Below, in pieces: positions 1 through 8,650 of a stretch of DNA of 50,052 nt; the stretch's first letter is position 1, and every line of letters starts with the position of its first letter. The notes beneath the pieces were generated by a model. It ran no database searches, was not told the DNA's origin, and was given only the letters and a program-made list of their open reading frames with translations. The stretch lies in the NCBI GenBank assembly GCA_024227565.1, contig JAAEUE010000315.1, positions 1 to 50,052 on the forward strand, read 5' to 3'. The DNA is from Alphaproteobacteria bacterium (GTDB lineage: Bacteria > Pseudomonadota > Alphaproteobacteria > Rhizobiales > CAJQND01). A program made the translations under genes and the position numbers.

Positions 1-24
1 CCCTGCTTTCGCAGGGGCGCGGGG
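1..24. repeat. Half of a REP-like palindrome, cut by the window edge
   Basis: A short palindrome (CCCTGC, loop TTTC, GCAGGG) is followed by GCGCGGG. Positions 1-23 are identical to 1434-1456, the right arm of the composite element at 1375-1456, so this is probably the remainder of a second copy whose other half lies upstream of the window. Palindromes of this style are common between genes in alphaproteobacteria. Confidence 0.6.
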
Positions 25-74
25 AAGAAGGCAGCCCACGCGGGGGGAGAGAGCAGCGCGCGCGGGGGGAGATG

Positions 75-809
75 CTAAAACGACCAGCTCTCAAAGTGCA
101 CGTTCTCAATCTGGCTGCCGGCAATGAACAGGAAACCGCGTGCATAAGGCTGGCTGATCTTTCTGGCCTGAGCCAGGGAGGTTTGCGGCCGGCGCCGGTT
201 TTTGCGCAGGTAGAATTTCTCCGGCGCACGCAAAACCAGATAGTCAATCTTGGCGCCATCCTTCAGGCCGATCTCCTCTGGAAAGCCCGAATAGATGATC
301 TGCCGGTTTTCATGGCCAATGTTGGTGAGCACAAAGCAAGTGATCATTTCAATCCGGCCCGCTTTGGCCAGCGCCGCCAGCGGCCCCTATAAAAGCCGCG
401 CGGCAGACCCGTTCACCCGGGCCACAACGGAAAACAGCTTGGCCAGCACAAAGGCCACCAGAACCGCATACCCCAGATAAGCCATCAGCGCCCAGGGGTG
501 CGCCGCGAGGAACGCCAAAAGACGCCTTCCCCCCGCGCCGCCCTCCAGCACTGGGCCGGCGCCAAAAACCAGGTGAAGCTCCGGGCACGCCAGCTGCAAC
601 CGGCACACCGCCGCCGCCCCCAGCCAGGCTGCGGCAGCCGCGGCGAAATGCACAGCCAGCGCAAACAGCAAAACCGAAAGCGCCGCAAAGATCGGGTTGG
701 CCGACAGAATGGCGCGCTTCACCAAACTGCCCTGATAAATGAAACAGCGCAGCATGAGCCCAGGCAACAGAAACACAAACACCCCCAGGCTCGAGGCGCT
801 CAACGCCAT
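75..809 (-). pseudogene. DUF6338-like membrane protein interrupted by one in-frame TAG stop
   Basis: The first part (809 down to 387) codes for 140 residues with an N-terminal membrane segment containing FLLPG, then a second long hydrophobic stretch around residues 40-65 and a third near residues 105-125, as expected of DUF6338-type membrane proteins. It stops at TAG (387-389). Reading on in the same frame gives GPLAALAKAGRIEM and then about 90 more residues to the stop at 75, with no frameshift. The sequence around the stop reads LL-stop-GPLAAL, so a tyrosine codon (TAC or TAT) changed to TAG would explain it. The start ATG at 807-809 overlaps the 3' end of the upstream small gene by 10 bases, implying co-transcription. 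The break could be a true nonsense mutation, a sequencing error or, less likely, readthrough. The family name rests on memory of its N-terminal pattern. Confidence 0.6.
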
Positions 810-1018
810 CTAGGCTGCCGCGCCGTTGCCGCCGCGCCGTTGCTGCCGCGCAGGCGCGAGATGTGGCGCACAACATCGTCCTTGTTCAAGCCGGTGGCGC
901 CCTGATTGTCTTTCGCAGCAGCATTCAGAGCCTGATACACAGTGAGGAACGAGCCTTCTGACAAACGCAGAAACTCATCCACGAGCTTGCGGCGCTCAGC
1001 GCCGGTCGCGTCAAGCAT
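800..1018 (-). CDS. Small hypothetical protein, 72 residues
   Basis: Codes for 72 residues, mostly predicted helix (residues 8-37), with no membrane segment or signal peptide; I do not recognise the family. A strong ribosome binding site (AGGAGG) lies six bases before the ATG at 1016-1018, which fixes the start. The C-terminal tail is low-complexity (Gly, Ala, Arg), and the DNA there has two copies of CCGCGCCGTTG around 817-840. The stop overlaps the start of the DUF6338-like gene by 10 bases, so the two are probably translationally coupled. A regulatory or partner role for that membrane protein is possible but not shown. Confidence 0.55.
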   Translation of the reverse strand: MLDATGAERRKLVDEFLRLSEGSFLTVYQALNAAAKDNQGATGLNKDDVVRHISRLRGSNGAAATARQPRWR

Positions 1019-1517
1019 GACAACCTCCTGCCCGGAAGGGATTTGAGGGGTGAATTTTGGAGAATTTGGGGGGGGGGCGGCGGGGAGCTCTTTTGTGTTT
1101 CCCGTTCGCCTAATTGTGTTAGCGTATTAACTTATAGGCGAACCAGCGTGACGCTGCCAAGCAAAAAATAACACATTTTGTGATTTTTCTCAAAATGAAT
1201 TATTTTTCAATGCGTTATAGAGGCCCAAAGCACGGGTGATTTTTGCCACCAAATTAGTGACTTTGGGATTTTGTACATTTTTCAGGCTCAATGGCCCCGG
1301 ATATTTGCTCTGCAAATTCCGGGGTGACGGTGGTGGCGCGCGGGGTGGAGGGATGACGATTATTTATCCCCCTCATCCCTGCGAAAGCAGGGATCCACAC
1401 CTCGGCGCAACCAGCACGCCCAGAGCTATGGGCCCCTGCTTTCGCAGGGGCGCGGGAGGAGAGAAACGGGAACGCGAGACGGAACAAGCAACCGCGCAGC
1501 GCGCAGCGCGGCACCCG
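1019..1517. other. Intergenic region, AT-rich upstream half
   Basis: No convincing gene was found in this 499-base gap. A G-rich stretch near 1070-1088 is followed by an AT-rich stretch (about 1095-1275) that could hold the promoter of the minus-strand pair at 75-1018. The remainder carries the composite palindrome at 1375-1456. Confidence 0.5.
1368..1457. repeat. Composite REPIN-like element (two inverted palindromes)
   Basis: There are two perfect 8-bp hairpins: ATCCCTGC-GAAA-GCAGGGAT at 1375-1394 and GCCCCTGC-TTTC-GCAGGGGC at 1432-1451. Their cores are in opposite orientation (GAAA loop against TTTC loop), the arrangement of a REP doublet. About 37 bases separate them. The right half recurs at the window start. 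No associated transposase is in the window. Confidence 0.65.
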
Positions 1518-2618
1518 TCAGTCGTTCTCGGTGATGATCCGGTTGCGGCCTTCTTCCTTGGCCCGGTAGAGCAGCTGGTCGGCCCGTTCGAACAAGGCGC
1601 TCTTGTCTTCATCAGGGCGCAGCTGCACCAAACCAAACGACGCCGTCACATTGCCCACCGTCTGGCCGGTGGTCCGCACGGAAAGGCTCAAGCCTTGCAG
1701 TTTCTTGCGGATCTGCTCCAGCAGAACCATGGCGTCTGAAAGCTGGGTTTCCGGCAGCAGCACCACAAACTCCTCGCCGCCAAAGCGCACCACAAGGTCA
1801 CGGCCCTTGATGTTCTTCATCAGAAGGTCGGCAAACAGCTTCAAAACGCCATCGCCGATCTGGTGGCCGAAATTGTCGTTCACCCGTTTGAAGTGGTCGA
1901 TGTCGGCAACCGCAAGGCACAGCGGCTTTTCATCAAGCGCAGCCTTGATCACCAGCTTGGGCAATTCCTGGTCGTAGTAGCCCCGGTTGCGCAGCTGGGT
2001 GAGCGGATCGTAAAGGCTCACGTCCTTCGCCTTCTGCAGCCGGGTCTCCAGAAGCTTCACTTGTTCCTGGGAGTTCTCCACCGACGAGCGCAGCTCGCTG
2101 GTTTCCGCCTCCATGCGTTGGTTCTCGCCAATCAGGCATTGCACGGTCTTGGCAATCTGCTGGGCGGTTGCATCGGGCGTGAGCTCGTCCATGGACACAG
2201 ACAACGTGTCGCCGAAGCTCTTGGAATGCTCCACATAGTTCCGCAGCACTTCGTGGACGGCCTTCAACTCGTCGTCAAGCCCGCTGCTCGCTTCGCGCTC
2301 CGCATCGTCCTCGTCGTTCTTGCTGCGGATATACTGGTCATAGAACTGCTCAACGTCATAGGTGCTGAGCGAGCCAGGTCCCCGCTTGAGTATGGCATCC
2401 ACTTCCGCCTTCAAGTCGGCGTTGTTGCCATCGGCATATTCGTACCAGAACTCGAAGGTCTTCGGGTTCGGCGGCGTCAGATGGTTGCGCACCAGATCCA
2501 GGGCGGAAATGGCGAGTTTCATCTGCGCTTCGTAGTCTTTCACCAGCGCAGAAGATTTGGCAGCACGGGGTGTTTCGGAGGCCTCAGGGGCAGCGTTCGC
2601 TTGCATGGTCATATCCAC
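1518..2618 (-). CDS. Diguanylate cyclase, GGEEF type
   Basis: A predicted cytoplasmic 366-residue enzyme that would condense two GTP into cyclic di-GMP. Residues 1-200 form a helical sensory or dimerisation region with no membrane segment, including a coiled-coil-like stretch near residues 165-200. The GGDEF domain follows from about 200: DPLTQLRNR, then ADIDHFKRVND, then GGEEF at 280-284, so the catalytic loop is intact. The position usually holding the RxxD product-inhibition site reads KGRD (271-274), so the canonical inhibitory arginine is missing. The N-terminal region resembles that of soluble alphaproteobacterial cyclases such as DgcB, but I did not align it. The chosen start is GTG with no obvious ribosome binding site; ATG codons at 2612 and 2606 are alternatives. 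A second GGDEF gene lies just upstream on the same strand. Confidence 0.9.
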   Translation of the reverse strand: MDMTMQANAAPEASETPRAAKSSALVKDYEAQMKLAISALDLVRNHLTPPNPKTFEFWYEYADGNNADLKAEVDAILKRGPGSLSTYDVEQFYDQYIRSKNDEDDAEREASSGLDDELKAVHEVLRNYVEHSKSFGDTLSVSMDELTPDATAQQIAKTVQCLIGENQRMEAETSELRSSVENSQEQVKLLETRLQKAKDVSLYDPLTQLRNRGYYDQELPKLVIKAALDEKPLCLAVADIDHFKRVNDNFGHQIGDGVLKLFADLLMKNIKGRDLVVRFGGEEFVVLLPETQLSDAMVLLEQIRKKLQGLSLSVRTTGQTVGNVTASFGLVQLRPDEDKSALFERADQLLYRAKEEGRNRIITEND

Positions 2619-2675
2619 AGTCTGTTAGTCACGATCATAGTTCCCGGTTATTCATTGGCGAGCGCGTTGCCGCGC

Positions 2676-3680
2676 TCATGCCACTTCAGAGAGGCTGTCA
2701 TCAGCATCTTTGAAGAGGATTCGATTGGTGCCGCCCCCTTTCGCCTCGCGCAACGCATCACGGGCGCGGCGCAGCATGCCGTGGCCCGTTCGGTCGGTCT
2801 CGGCAGCCACCGTCACGCCGAAGCTGGCGGTGATGGTGATGATGGAATTGCCCATGGAGGTTGGCACGGTTTTGATTTCGTGGCGCAAGCGCTCAACCAC
2901 ATTGAGCGCGCCGATGCGGCCCGTTTCCGGCAGCAGAATGGCAAACTGGTCGCCTTCAACCCGGCCGAACACATCCACGTTTCGCAAGGCGGCCTTGCTC
3001 AGGTTGGCGGCGTTGCGCAAAACCGCATCGCCGGCGGCATGGCCAAAGCTGTCGTTCACGCCCTTAAGATGGTCCAGATCAAGCAGGATCAGCGAGGCAT
3101 TGTGTTTGTAGCGCTTGGAGCGGTCGAGCTCGCCGTCCAGTTCAGCCTCAAAGCTGCGCCGGGTCAGCGCGCCGGTCAGGCTGTCGGTCGTGGCGAGTTG
3201 GCGCAGCTCAAGCTCATCGACCACCAGCTGGGCAAGGTCGCTCAGAATGCTCAATTCGGTGTCGGTCAACACGCAAGGCTTGGTGTCGATGGCGCACAAG
3301 GTGCCAAGGTTCGAGCCATCCTTCATCTTCAGCGGAACGCCGGCGTAGAACCTGATGTGGGGAGAGCCCGTGACCAGCGGGTTGTCGGCGAAGCGGTCGT
3401 CGAGCAAGGCGTTGGGAATGATGAAGGGCGGGTCTTGCTGAATGGCATGCGAGCAGAACGAAACCTCGCGCGGTGTTTCCTGCGGCTCCAGCCCCACGCG
3501 CGATTTGAACCATTGCCGGTTCTCGTCCACCAGCGACACCAGAACGATGGGCAGGCGCAGCGCCGATTGGGCCAACCGGGTGATGCGGTCAAACGCCTCT
3601 TCGGGGCCTGTGTCCAGAATGTCGTATTCACGCAGCGTCGCCAGGCGCCTTGCCTCGGTCGAACTCACAGTATCAGTCAT
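2676..3680 (-). CDS. GAF-GGDEF protein with degenerate active site and intact RxxD site
   Basis: Codes for 334 residues. A GAF-type sensor domain spans roughly 20-160, with the typical LVDENRQWFKS and GVPLKMKDG segments. A GGDEF domain follows, starting at DSLTGALTRR. The catalytic signature reads EGDQF (242-246) instead of GGDEF/GGEEF: the first Gly and the key Glu are replaced, so cyclase activity is doubtful. Five residues upstream, the inhibitory-site motif RNVD (233-236) is intact and could bind cyclic di-GMP. The start at 3678-3680 is set by a strong GGGAGGA ribosome binding site; a longer frame upstream to 3749 lacks such support. Lying 57 bases from the active cyclase, it may act as a cyclic di-GMP sensor or a modulator of that enzyme (inference). 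Confidence 0.85.
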   Translation of the reverse strand: MTDTVSSTEARRLATLREYDILDTGPEEAFDRITRLAQSALRLPIVLVSLVDENRQWFKSRVGLEPQETPREVSFCSHAIQQDPPFIIPNALLDDRFADNPLVTGSPHIRFYAGVPLKMKDGSNLGTLCAIDTKPCVLTDTELSILSDLAQLVVDELELRQLATTDSLTGALTRRSFEAELDGELDRSKRYKHNASLILLDLDHLKGVNDSFGHAAGDAVLRNAANLSKAALRNVDVFGRVEGDQFAILLPETGRIGALNVVERLRHEIKTVPTSMGNSIITITASFGVTVAAETDRTGHGMLRRARDALREAKGGGTNRILFKDADDSLSEVA

Positions 3681-3723
3681 AGATCCTCCCAGGATGCGAG
3701 TTGAACGCGGGCCGCGGTGCACA

Positions 3724-4116
3724 TCACGCTCCAACCTCGCCGTCGGCAACCACGATGCTGTCTTCGATTTCCTTGATGCGCGCCAGGTTCATATCCAACG
3801 CAAGCTCATATTTCCCATAGATTTCAGCCACATGGTGGTTGATCTCCTTTTGATCGACCCCAAGCTGCTTGAGGTTGTGGGCCAGGCTGACGAGATGTTG
3901 GAAATGCTGCTCAACATTCTCCCGCACAGCCGGTGGCAACGACGGATCGTCCAGGCGGCGTTGGATGGCCTTAAAGGCCTCTGAGACTTCCAAGCAGTGG
4001 TCCAAGTGTGTCGCTCTCCCGGCGCGGCCCCATTCCCCGATCTTCGCCACTAGCGGAGAAGATCCATCCAACGGCCTGATTCGCAGGCCATCGATGCATC
4101 CGGGGTACAGATTCAT
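3724..4116 (-). CDS. Hypothetical protein, 130 residues
   Basis: A helical, His-rich soluble protein with no signal peptide, not assigned to a family. It has a basic N-terminal part (LRIRPLDGSS) and then long predicted helices around residues 40-125. The start used is the ATG at 4114-4116 (MNLYPGC); the frame continues upstream to 4167, but those residues look less protein-like, and neither start has a clear ribosome binding site. It is followed 43 bases later, on the same strand, by the GAF-GGDEF gene, so a link to cyclic di-GMP signalling or cell-surface control is possible. That is context only. Confidence 0.5.
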   Translation of the reverse strand: MNLYPGCIDGLRIRPLDGSSPLVAKIGEWGRAGRATHLDHCLEVSEAFKAIQRRLDDPSLPPAVRENVEQHFQHLVSLAHNLKQLGVDQKEINHHVAEIYGKYELALDMNLARIKEIEDSIVVADGEVGA

Positions 4117-4317
4117 GCTTGTGTGAAGCTTGTTGGCGCAGCCAGGGTGTGCAGCGCAGCGGGACACCGGCCGCCGGAACGCAGCGCTTGCGGCGGCTAA
4201 GTCTTCATAAACACTCAGAAAATTTCAATTGGCCCAAGTCCTGCAATGGGTTCAGCCGAGACCGCGCTCAAAACGTCCAACGCTTCTGACCGGAAGCACG
4301 TTGAGGAGGGCACAGCT

Positions 4318-4500
4318 ATGCATGAATTTATCGAGTTTATACTGAGCAGCATTGAGGTTTTCGGCTTCGCCATTCCGCTGCTGTGGTTCGCGGCCGCCGG
4401 GCTGGTTGTGGCCGCGGTTTCGCTCAGGGCCTGGGCGACCGCGAGCGTGGTGGCCTTGCTGGCCATATTTCCCTACATGGTGCCGCTGCTCAAACTCTGA
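4318..4500 (+). CDS. Small two-segment membrane protein, 60 residues
   Basis: Most of the 60 residues are hydrophobic: a first segment at about 14-34 and a second at about 40-56, joined by SLRAWATA. A GGAGGG ribosome binding site seven bases before the ATG at 4318 decides the start over the longer frame from 4246. The family is not recognised. It is followed on the same strand by a secreted protein gene 122 bases downstream. Confidence 0.6.
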   Translation: MHEFIEFILSSIEVFGFAIPLLWFAAAGLVVAAVSLRAWATASVVALLAIFPYMVPLLKL

Positions 4501-4622
4501 AAGGCGTTGTGACTCAAGTCACAGACAAACCGCCTCGACTGGGCTTCAACACATAGGGACAGGAAGGCCCAAACTCAGCAGTTTGGCCACACCCCCACGG
4601 ACGGCCCTTGCGAGGATCCCCA

Positions 4623-5081
4623 ATGCACAAAGTCCTAGGCGTCTTTGTCTGTGTTTTTGCTGTGTTGAGCCTGGCCACGGAGCCGGCCAAAGCCAGCGCC
4701 TGCGCGACAGAAATTCAGGAACTGAACCGGCTTCAGGACAGTCTGAAAGTTGAACTCGACCGCGGCGTGGCCAAAGCCGGCGACAGGGTCAAGCTCTCCT
4801 GGCAGGCCCACGTCAGGAAACGTCAGTTCCCGGCCTACCTTGTGGTTTCGTTTGACCAGCCGGTGCAGGTTTCCGGCGACGGCTTCATGGCGCTTGCCCC
4901 TGGCGCGCGGGCGCCGTTCGGCATCGCCTGGAACCAGGACCGCACCCGGGCGATCGTGCCGCTTTCACAAGACACGACCGAACGCGGCAGCCTGAACATC
5001 AAACTGCAGCTCGCCCGGAATGTGGGCATTGAATGGTCGGTTGTCGGCCACATGAGCTATTGCGCCTCCCAGTTGGCCTGA
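4623..5081 (+). CDS. Secreted hypothetical protein, 152 residues
   Basis: An N-terminal signal peptide (about residues 1-25, ending in AKASA) directs export. The mature part begins with a cysteine and an amphipathic helix (EIQELNRLQDSLKVEL). It then looks like an all-beta domain with alternating strands (VKLSWQAHV, AYLVVSFDQPV, AIVPLSQ). Two cysteines remain after cleavage (near residues 26 and 147) and could form a disulfide. The start ATG at 4623 has a GAGG site about eight bases upstream; five codons of frame before it are ignored. The family is not recognised. A periplasmic role is likely from the signal peptide alone. Confidence 0.65.
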   Translation: MHKVLGVFVCVFAVLSLATEPAKASACATEIQELNRLQDSLKVELDRGVAKAGDRVKLSWQAHVRKRQFPAYLVVSFDQPVQVSGDGFMALAPGARAPFGIAWNQDRTRAIVPLSQDTTERGSLNIKLQLARNVGIEWSVVGHMSYCASQLA

Positions 5082-5124
5082 ACGCAAATACGGGCTCATC
5101 GCGGCCCTTTGTGCGGCGATGGCC

Positions 5125-5625
5125 TTACTCGCCCTCGGCCACCGGCCAGCGCACCACGGCGCCCCACAGGTCCTCTTCGGCGATCAGCTTCTCGGTGACA
5201 ACCTTGCCGCGCACCGATATGCCCGCCTCATGCACGCTTTCCGACGAGCCCGACACCAACGGATGCCACCACGACAGCGCGCGCCCCTCGGCCACCTTGC
5301 GGTAGGCGCAGCTCGGCGGCAGCCAGTCCATCTCGCTCAAAGTCTCAGCCGTCAGCTCCCTGCAGTCGGGAATATTGGCGGTGCGGTTGGCGTAATCGCT
5401 GCAACCGCAGGATTTAACGTCCAAAAAGGCGCAACTGGCCATGGTGTAGTGCACCTCATCGGTGTCTTCATCCTCCAGCTTCACCAGGCAGCAGCGCCCG
5501 CAGCCATCGCACAGGCTTTCCCATTCAACCCGGCTCATCTCGCCCAGCGCCTTGGTCTTCCAGAACGGGTTCTCAAGCTCATCCAACGTTTTGGGGGCCC
5601 TTCTTGCGCCTTCCTGTCTACACAC
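5125..5625 (-). CDS. ycgN: YcgN/UPF0260 family cysteine-cluster protein
   Basis: The sequence matches the UPF0260 (E. coli YcgN) pattern closely: FWKTKALGEM, WESLCDGCGRCC, then EDEDTDEVHYT, a further CGC motif, PDCRELT and WLPPSCAYR, ending in SWWHPLVSGS. The many cysteines, several in CxxC-like arrangements, suggest zinc or iron-sulfur binding, but the family function is unknown. The 166-residue length is slightly above the usual 145-155 because the GTG start at 5623-5625 adds a short N-terminal extension; a TTG 13 codons later is an alternative. It is transcribed away from the penicillin-binding protein gene, so 5626-5787 should hold both promoters. Confidence 0.9.
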   Translation of the reverse strand: MCRQEGARRAPKTLDELENPFWKTKALGEMSRVEWESLCDGCGRCCLVKLEDEDTDEVHYTMASCAFLDVKSCGCSDYANRTANIPDCRELTAETLSEMDWLPPSCAYRKVAEGRALSWWHPLVSGSSESVHEAGISVRGKVVTEKLIAEEDLWGAVVRWPVAEGE

Positions 5626-5787
5626 TCTTGTGAGAACAGGGCCGCAGGTTTAAGTATTGGTGTGAAATTTGCAATATATAGCGTAAATTGGGTACACAAG
5701 GCACAGCAGGCCAGCTTGGGCGGGAGCAAGGTCTGTGCTCTGGTGCCCAGAGGCCCGAAATACAAGGTTTAGACCAGGAGCGCATCG

Positions 5788-8046
5788 TTGGCGAAGCTCA
5801 AACCGCAAGGTCCCATTTTTCGCTTCTTCACGAACTTGGATTCGATCATCTCATCATCCCTGTTCGAAGCGTCTGACTGGACCAAAAGAAACTACAGCGC
5901 ATATTCAGCCTGGATGACCCGTTGGCGCATCTGGGGCTTCAAGCGTTTGCTTGTGGATATCTGCTCGGATGCGGCCACCCTCGGCCTGCTGGTTGCCATT
6001 GGCGTGGCCTATTACGCCCTGCCCCCGTTCTCCGGCGAAGGCGACATCTGGAACCGCGGCCGGCAATATGCCATCACCTTCACCGACAAGAACGGCGAGG
6101 TCATTGGCCTGCGCGGCATCCGCCAGGACGACGCCATTCCGCTGGACGAAATCCCCAAATACATGGTCAACGCGCTGCTCGCCACCGAGGACAGCCGGTT
6201 CTATTCCCATTTCGGCGTCGACCCCCAAGGCACCTTGCGTGCGGCGATTGCCAACGCGCAGGCGTCCGGCGTGGTGCAGGGCGGCTCGAGCCTGACCCAG
6301 CAGCTCGCCAAGAACCTGTTCTTGTCGCCGGAACGCTCCTTGCGGCGCAAGATCCATGAAGCCTTCCTGGCCCTGTGGATCGAAGCACGCCTGAGCAAGG
6401 ATGAAATTCTCAAACTCTACCTGGACCGCTCCTACATGGGCGGCGGCACCTATGGGGTGGAAGCGGCAGCCCAATTTTATTTCGGCAAATCGGTGCGCGA
6501 TGTGAACCTGCCTGAGGCGGCCATGCTGGCCGGCCTTTTCAAGGCGCCCAGCAAATATGCGCCCCATGTGAACATCGAGGCCGCCCGGGCCCGCGCCAAT
6601 GTGGTTTTGTACCGGATGCTCGACACCGGCTTCATCAGCCAGGGCGAGCTTTTTGCGGCGCGCCGCGAGCCGGCCAATGTGGCCACCGCGCCAGGCTATT
6701 ACAGCCCGGACTATTACCTCGACTGGGCCTATGAGGAAACCCTGGCCACGTTGAAGGAACAGGGCCTGTCGAGCGAATATGTGATTGAGGTGCAAACCAC
6801 CATCGACCAGGGCCTGCAGCGCCATGCCCAGGAAACCATCAACAAGATGCTCGACACCCAAGGCAAGATCAAACGGGTGAAGCAGGCAGCCCTTGTGACC
6901 ATGACGCCTCAAGGAGAGGTGAAGGCCATTGTGGGCGGGCGCGACTATGAACACAGCCAGTTCAACCGGGCCACCGAGGCCCTGCGCCAGCCCGGCTCGT
7001 CGTTCAAGCCGTTCGTCTATCTGGCCGCGTTGCGTTCAGGCATGCGGCCAACAACGCAAGTTGTTGACGCCCCGATCACCATTCGTGGCTGGTCGCCCAA
7101 AAACTACAACCGGCGCTACCGTGGCCGGGTTTCCATGACCATTGCCTTGCAGAAATCAATCAACACGGTGCCGATCCACATTGCCCAGAAAATCGGCCGC
7201 AAATCGATCATCGAGTCAGCCCACCTGGTGGGCCTGGACGCAGAACTGAGGTCGAACCCCTCAATGCCGCTGGGCACCAACGAGGTTACGGTGCTCGACA
7301 TTACCGGCGCCTATGCCACCTTTGCCAATGGCGGACGGCTGACCAAACCGCACGCGGTTCTTGAGATCCGCCGCCCCAACGGCGACCTGCTCTACAGCCG
7401 CTCAAACAATGAGCGCGACACCAAGCAGGTGGTGAGCCCGGGCAAGATCGCCGATCTCAACTACATGCTCAATCAGGTGGTGCTGGGCGGCACCGGGCGG
7501 CGCGCGGCGCTTGGCTTCACCCCCCAGGCCGGCAAAACCGGAACCACCCAAGGCTACCGCGATGCCTGGTTCATCGGCTTCACCGCCCACTACGCCACCG
7601 GCGTGTGGTACGGCAACGACGATTACACCCCGACAAACCGCCTGACCGGCGGCAACCTGCCGGCCATGACCTGGAAAGAGGTGATGAGCAAGGCGTTGGA
7701 AACCCAGGTTGCCCAACCCCTTCCGGGGGTTCCGCTGGACGGGCGCTATGCCCGCTTCACCGGCAACAACGACGTGAAGATCCCCATTGCCTCTGCCCGG
7801 ACCGAGCAAGCCGACACGGGCGAAGTCACCATCATCACCTCACCGGACCGCAAGCAAGGCGGCGTGGTCAAAGCGGTGCGTAACATCATTTCGCTGTTCG
7901 ACAAGAAGGGCCGCAGAAACAGGGTTCAGCAGGTGCGGACCGTAACTGTTGAAACCCGGAAAAAACGCCGCGAAGCGCGGGTTAAGCGAAGCAAGCGGCA
8001 GAACCGTGCCAAACAGCGCCTGCGCAATAACGACAGTCGCCGGTAG
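5788..8046 (+). CDS. Class A penicillin-binding protein (transglycosylase/transpeptidase)
   Basis: A bifunctional peptidoglycan synthase anchored in the inner membrane by a segment near residues 62-85. The glycosyltransferase (GT51) domain shows all its motifs: ATEDSRFYSHFG from about residue 131 (catalytic Glu), GGSSLTQQLAKN, RKIHEAFLA and EILKLYLDRSYMGGG. The transpeptidase domain has the catalytic serine in SSFK (about 402), SIN (about 453) and KTGTT (about 581). The C-terminal tail (about 705-752) is very basic. The TTG start at 5788 is preceded by AGGAG at a good distance; the next ATG (5914) would remove 42 residues. At 752 residues it is complete for the family, of the PBP1A/PBP1C-like type. 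Confidence 0.93.
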   Translation: MAKLKPQGPIFRFFTNLDSIISSSLFEASDWTKRNYSAYSAWMTRWRIWGFKRLLVDICSDAATLGLLVAIGVAYYALPPFSGEGDIWNRGRQYAITFTDKNGEVIGLRGIRQDDAIPLDEIPKYMVNALLATEDSRFYSHFGVDPQGTLRAAIANAQASGVVQGGSSLTQQLAKNLFLSPERSLRRKIHEAFLALWIEARLSKDEILKLYLDRSYMGGGTYGVEAAAQFYFGKSVRDVNLPEAAMLAGLFKAPSKYAPHVNIEAARARANVVLYRMLDTGFISQGELFAARREPANVATAPGYYSPDYYLDWAYEETLATLKEQGLSSEYVIEVQTTIDQGLQRHAQETINKMLDTQGKIKRVKQAALVTMTPQGEVKAIVGGRDYEHSQFNRATEALRQPGSSFKPFVYLAALRSGMRPTTQVVDAPITIRGWSPKNYNRRYRGRVSMTIALQKSINTVPIHIAQKIGRKSIIESAHLVGLDAELRSNPSMPLGTNEVTVLDITGAYATFANGGRLTKPHAVLEIRRPNGDLLYSRSNNERDTKQVVSPGKIADLNYMLNQVVLGGTGRRAALGFTPQAGKTGTTQGYRDAWFIGFTAHYATGVWYGNDDYTPTNRLTGGNLPAMTWKEVMSKALETQVAQPLPGVPLDGRYARFTGNNDVKIPIASARTEQADTGEVTIITSPDRKQGGVVKAVRNIISLFDKKGRRNRVQQVRTVTVETRKKRREARVKRSKRQNRAKQRLRNNDSRR

Positions 8047-8068
8047 GGCATTTTTGTAAAGTTGCGTC

Positions 8069-8650
8069 ATGACCCCATTTATCCGGATCACAATTTTCGT
8101 CCTGGTGGGCTGCGCCATCGGCTATTTCTCGGCCCATTATGTCATCTCCGGCCAGATCGGCGACCTCACCATGGAGAGCGGATCCTGGAAGCTTTGGAAG
8201 AAGGCCGGGCACCCGGACGCAGACCCCTACACCAAGGCGCACTTTTCCTTGCTCCGGGAGTTGCCGCTCAGCAGCTTTGAACAGATGACCTTCAGCGCCG
8301 ACACCGATTTCAACGGCGGCAGCCTGAGCTCTGTGTGCACCTATACCCTGGACAGCGCCCCCCTGCCCGCGCGGGCTTGGGAGCTGTCGGTTCAGCCCCG
8401 CAGCAATCCGGCCCTGGCAACCTTCACCTCCCAGCGCACAACGTTCAATGCCAGCAACGTGGTCCGCAACTCTCAAGGCAATTTCCGTCTTGTGCTGTCC
8501 GACAGCGCCCGGCCCGGCAATTGGCTGCCCCTGCCAATCAACGGCGCCGAATTCAAGCTGGTGTTGACCCTCATAAACGCAGGCCGCAAAATTATCGAAG
8601 ATCCGGCCACCCTGAAACTGCCGGAGATCCGGGTGGGGAGCTGCCGATGA
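8069..8650 (+). CDS. DUF1214 domain protein with N-terminal membrane anchor
   Basis: Codes for 193 residues. One membrane segment (about 5-27) is followed by an extracytoplasmic beta-rich domain ending in ARPGNWLPLP, the pattern expected of DUF1214 proteins (GNWLP). It starts 22 bases after the penicillin-binding protein gene and ends in an ATGA overlap with the next gene, which looks like the DUF1254 partner. DUF1254 and DUF1214 commonly occur as adjacent genes or a fusion; the biochemical role is unknown. An envelope location is inferred from the anchor and neighbours. Confidence 0.75.
   Translation: MTPFIRITIFVLVGCAIGYFSAHYVISGQIGDLTMESGSWKLWKKAGHPDADPYTKAHFSLLRELPLSSFEQMTFSADTDFNGGSLSSVCTYTLDSAPLPARAWELSVQPRSNPALATFTSQRTTFNASNVVRNSQGNFRLVLSDSARPGNWLPLPINGAEFKLVLTLINAGRKIIEDPATLKLPEIRVGSCR

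Noticed and set aside
1863..3704. 613-codon plus-strand frame
   Set aside because: It lies antisense to the two GGDEF genes, whose motifs are unmistakable; it has no family character and is a GC-rich shadow.
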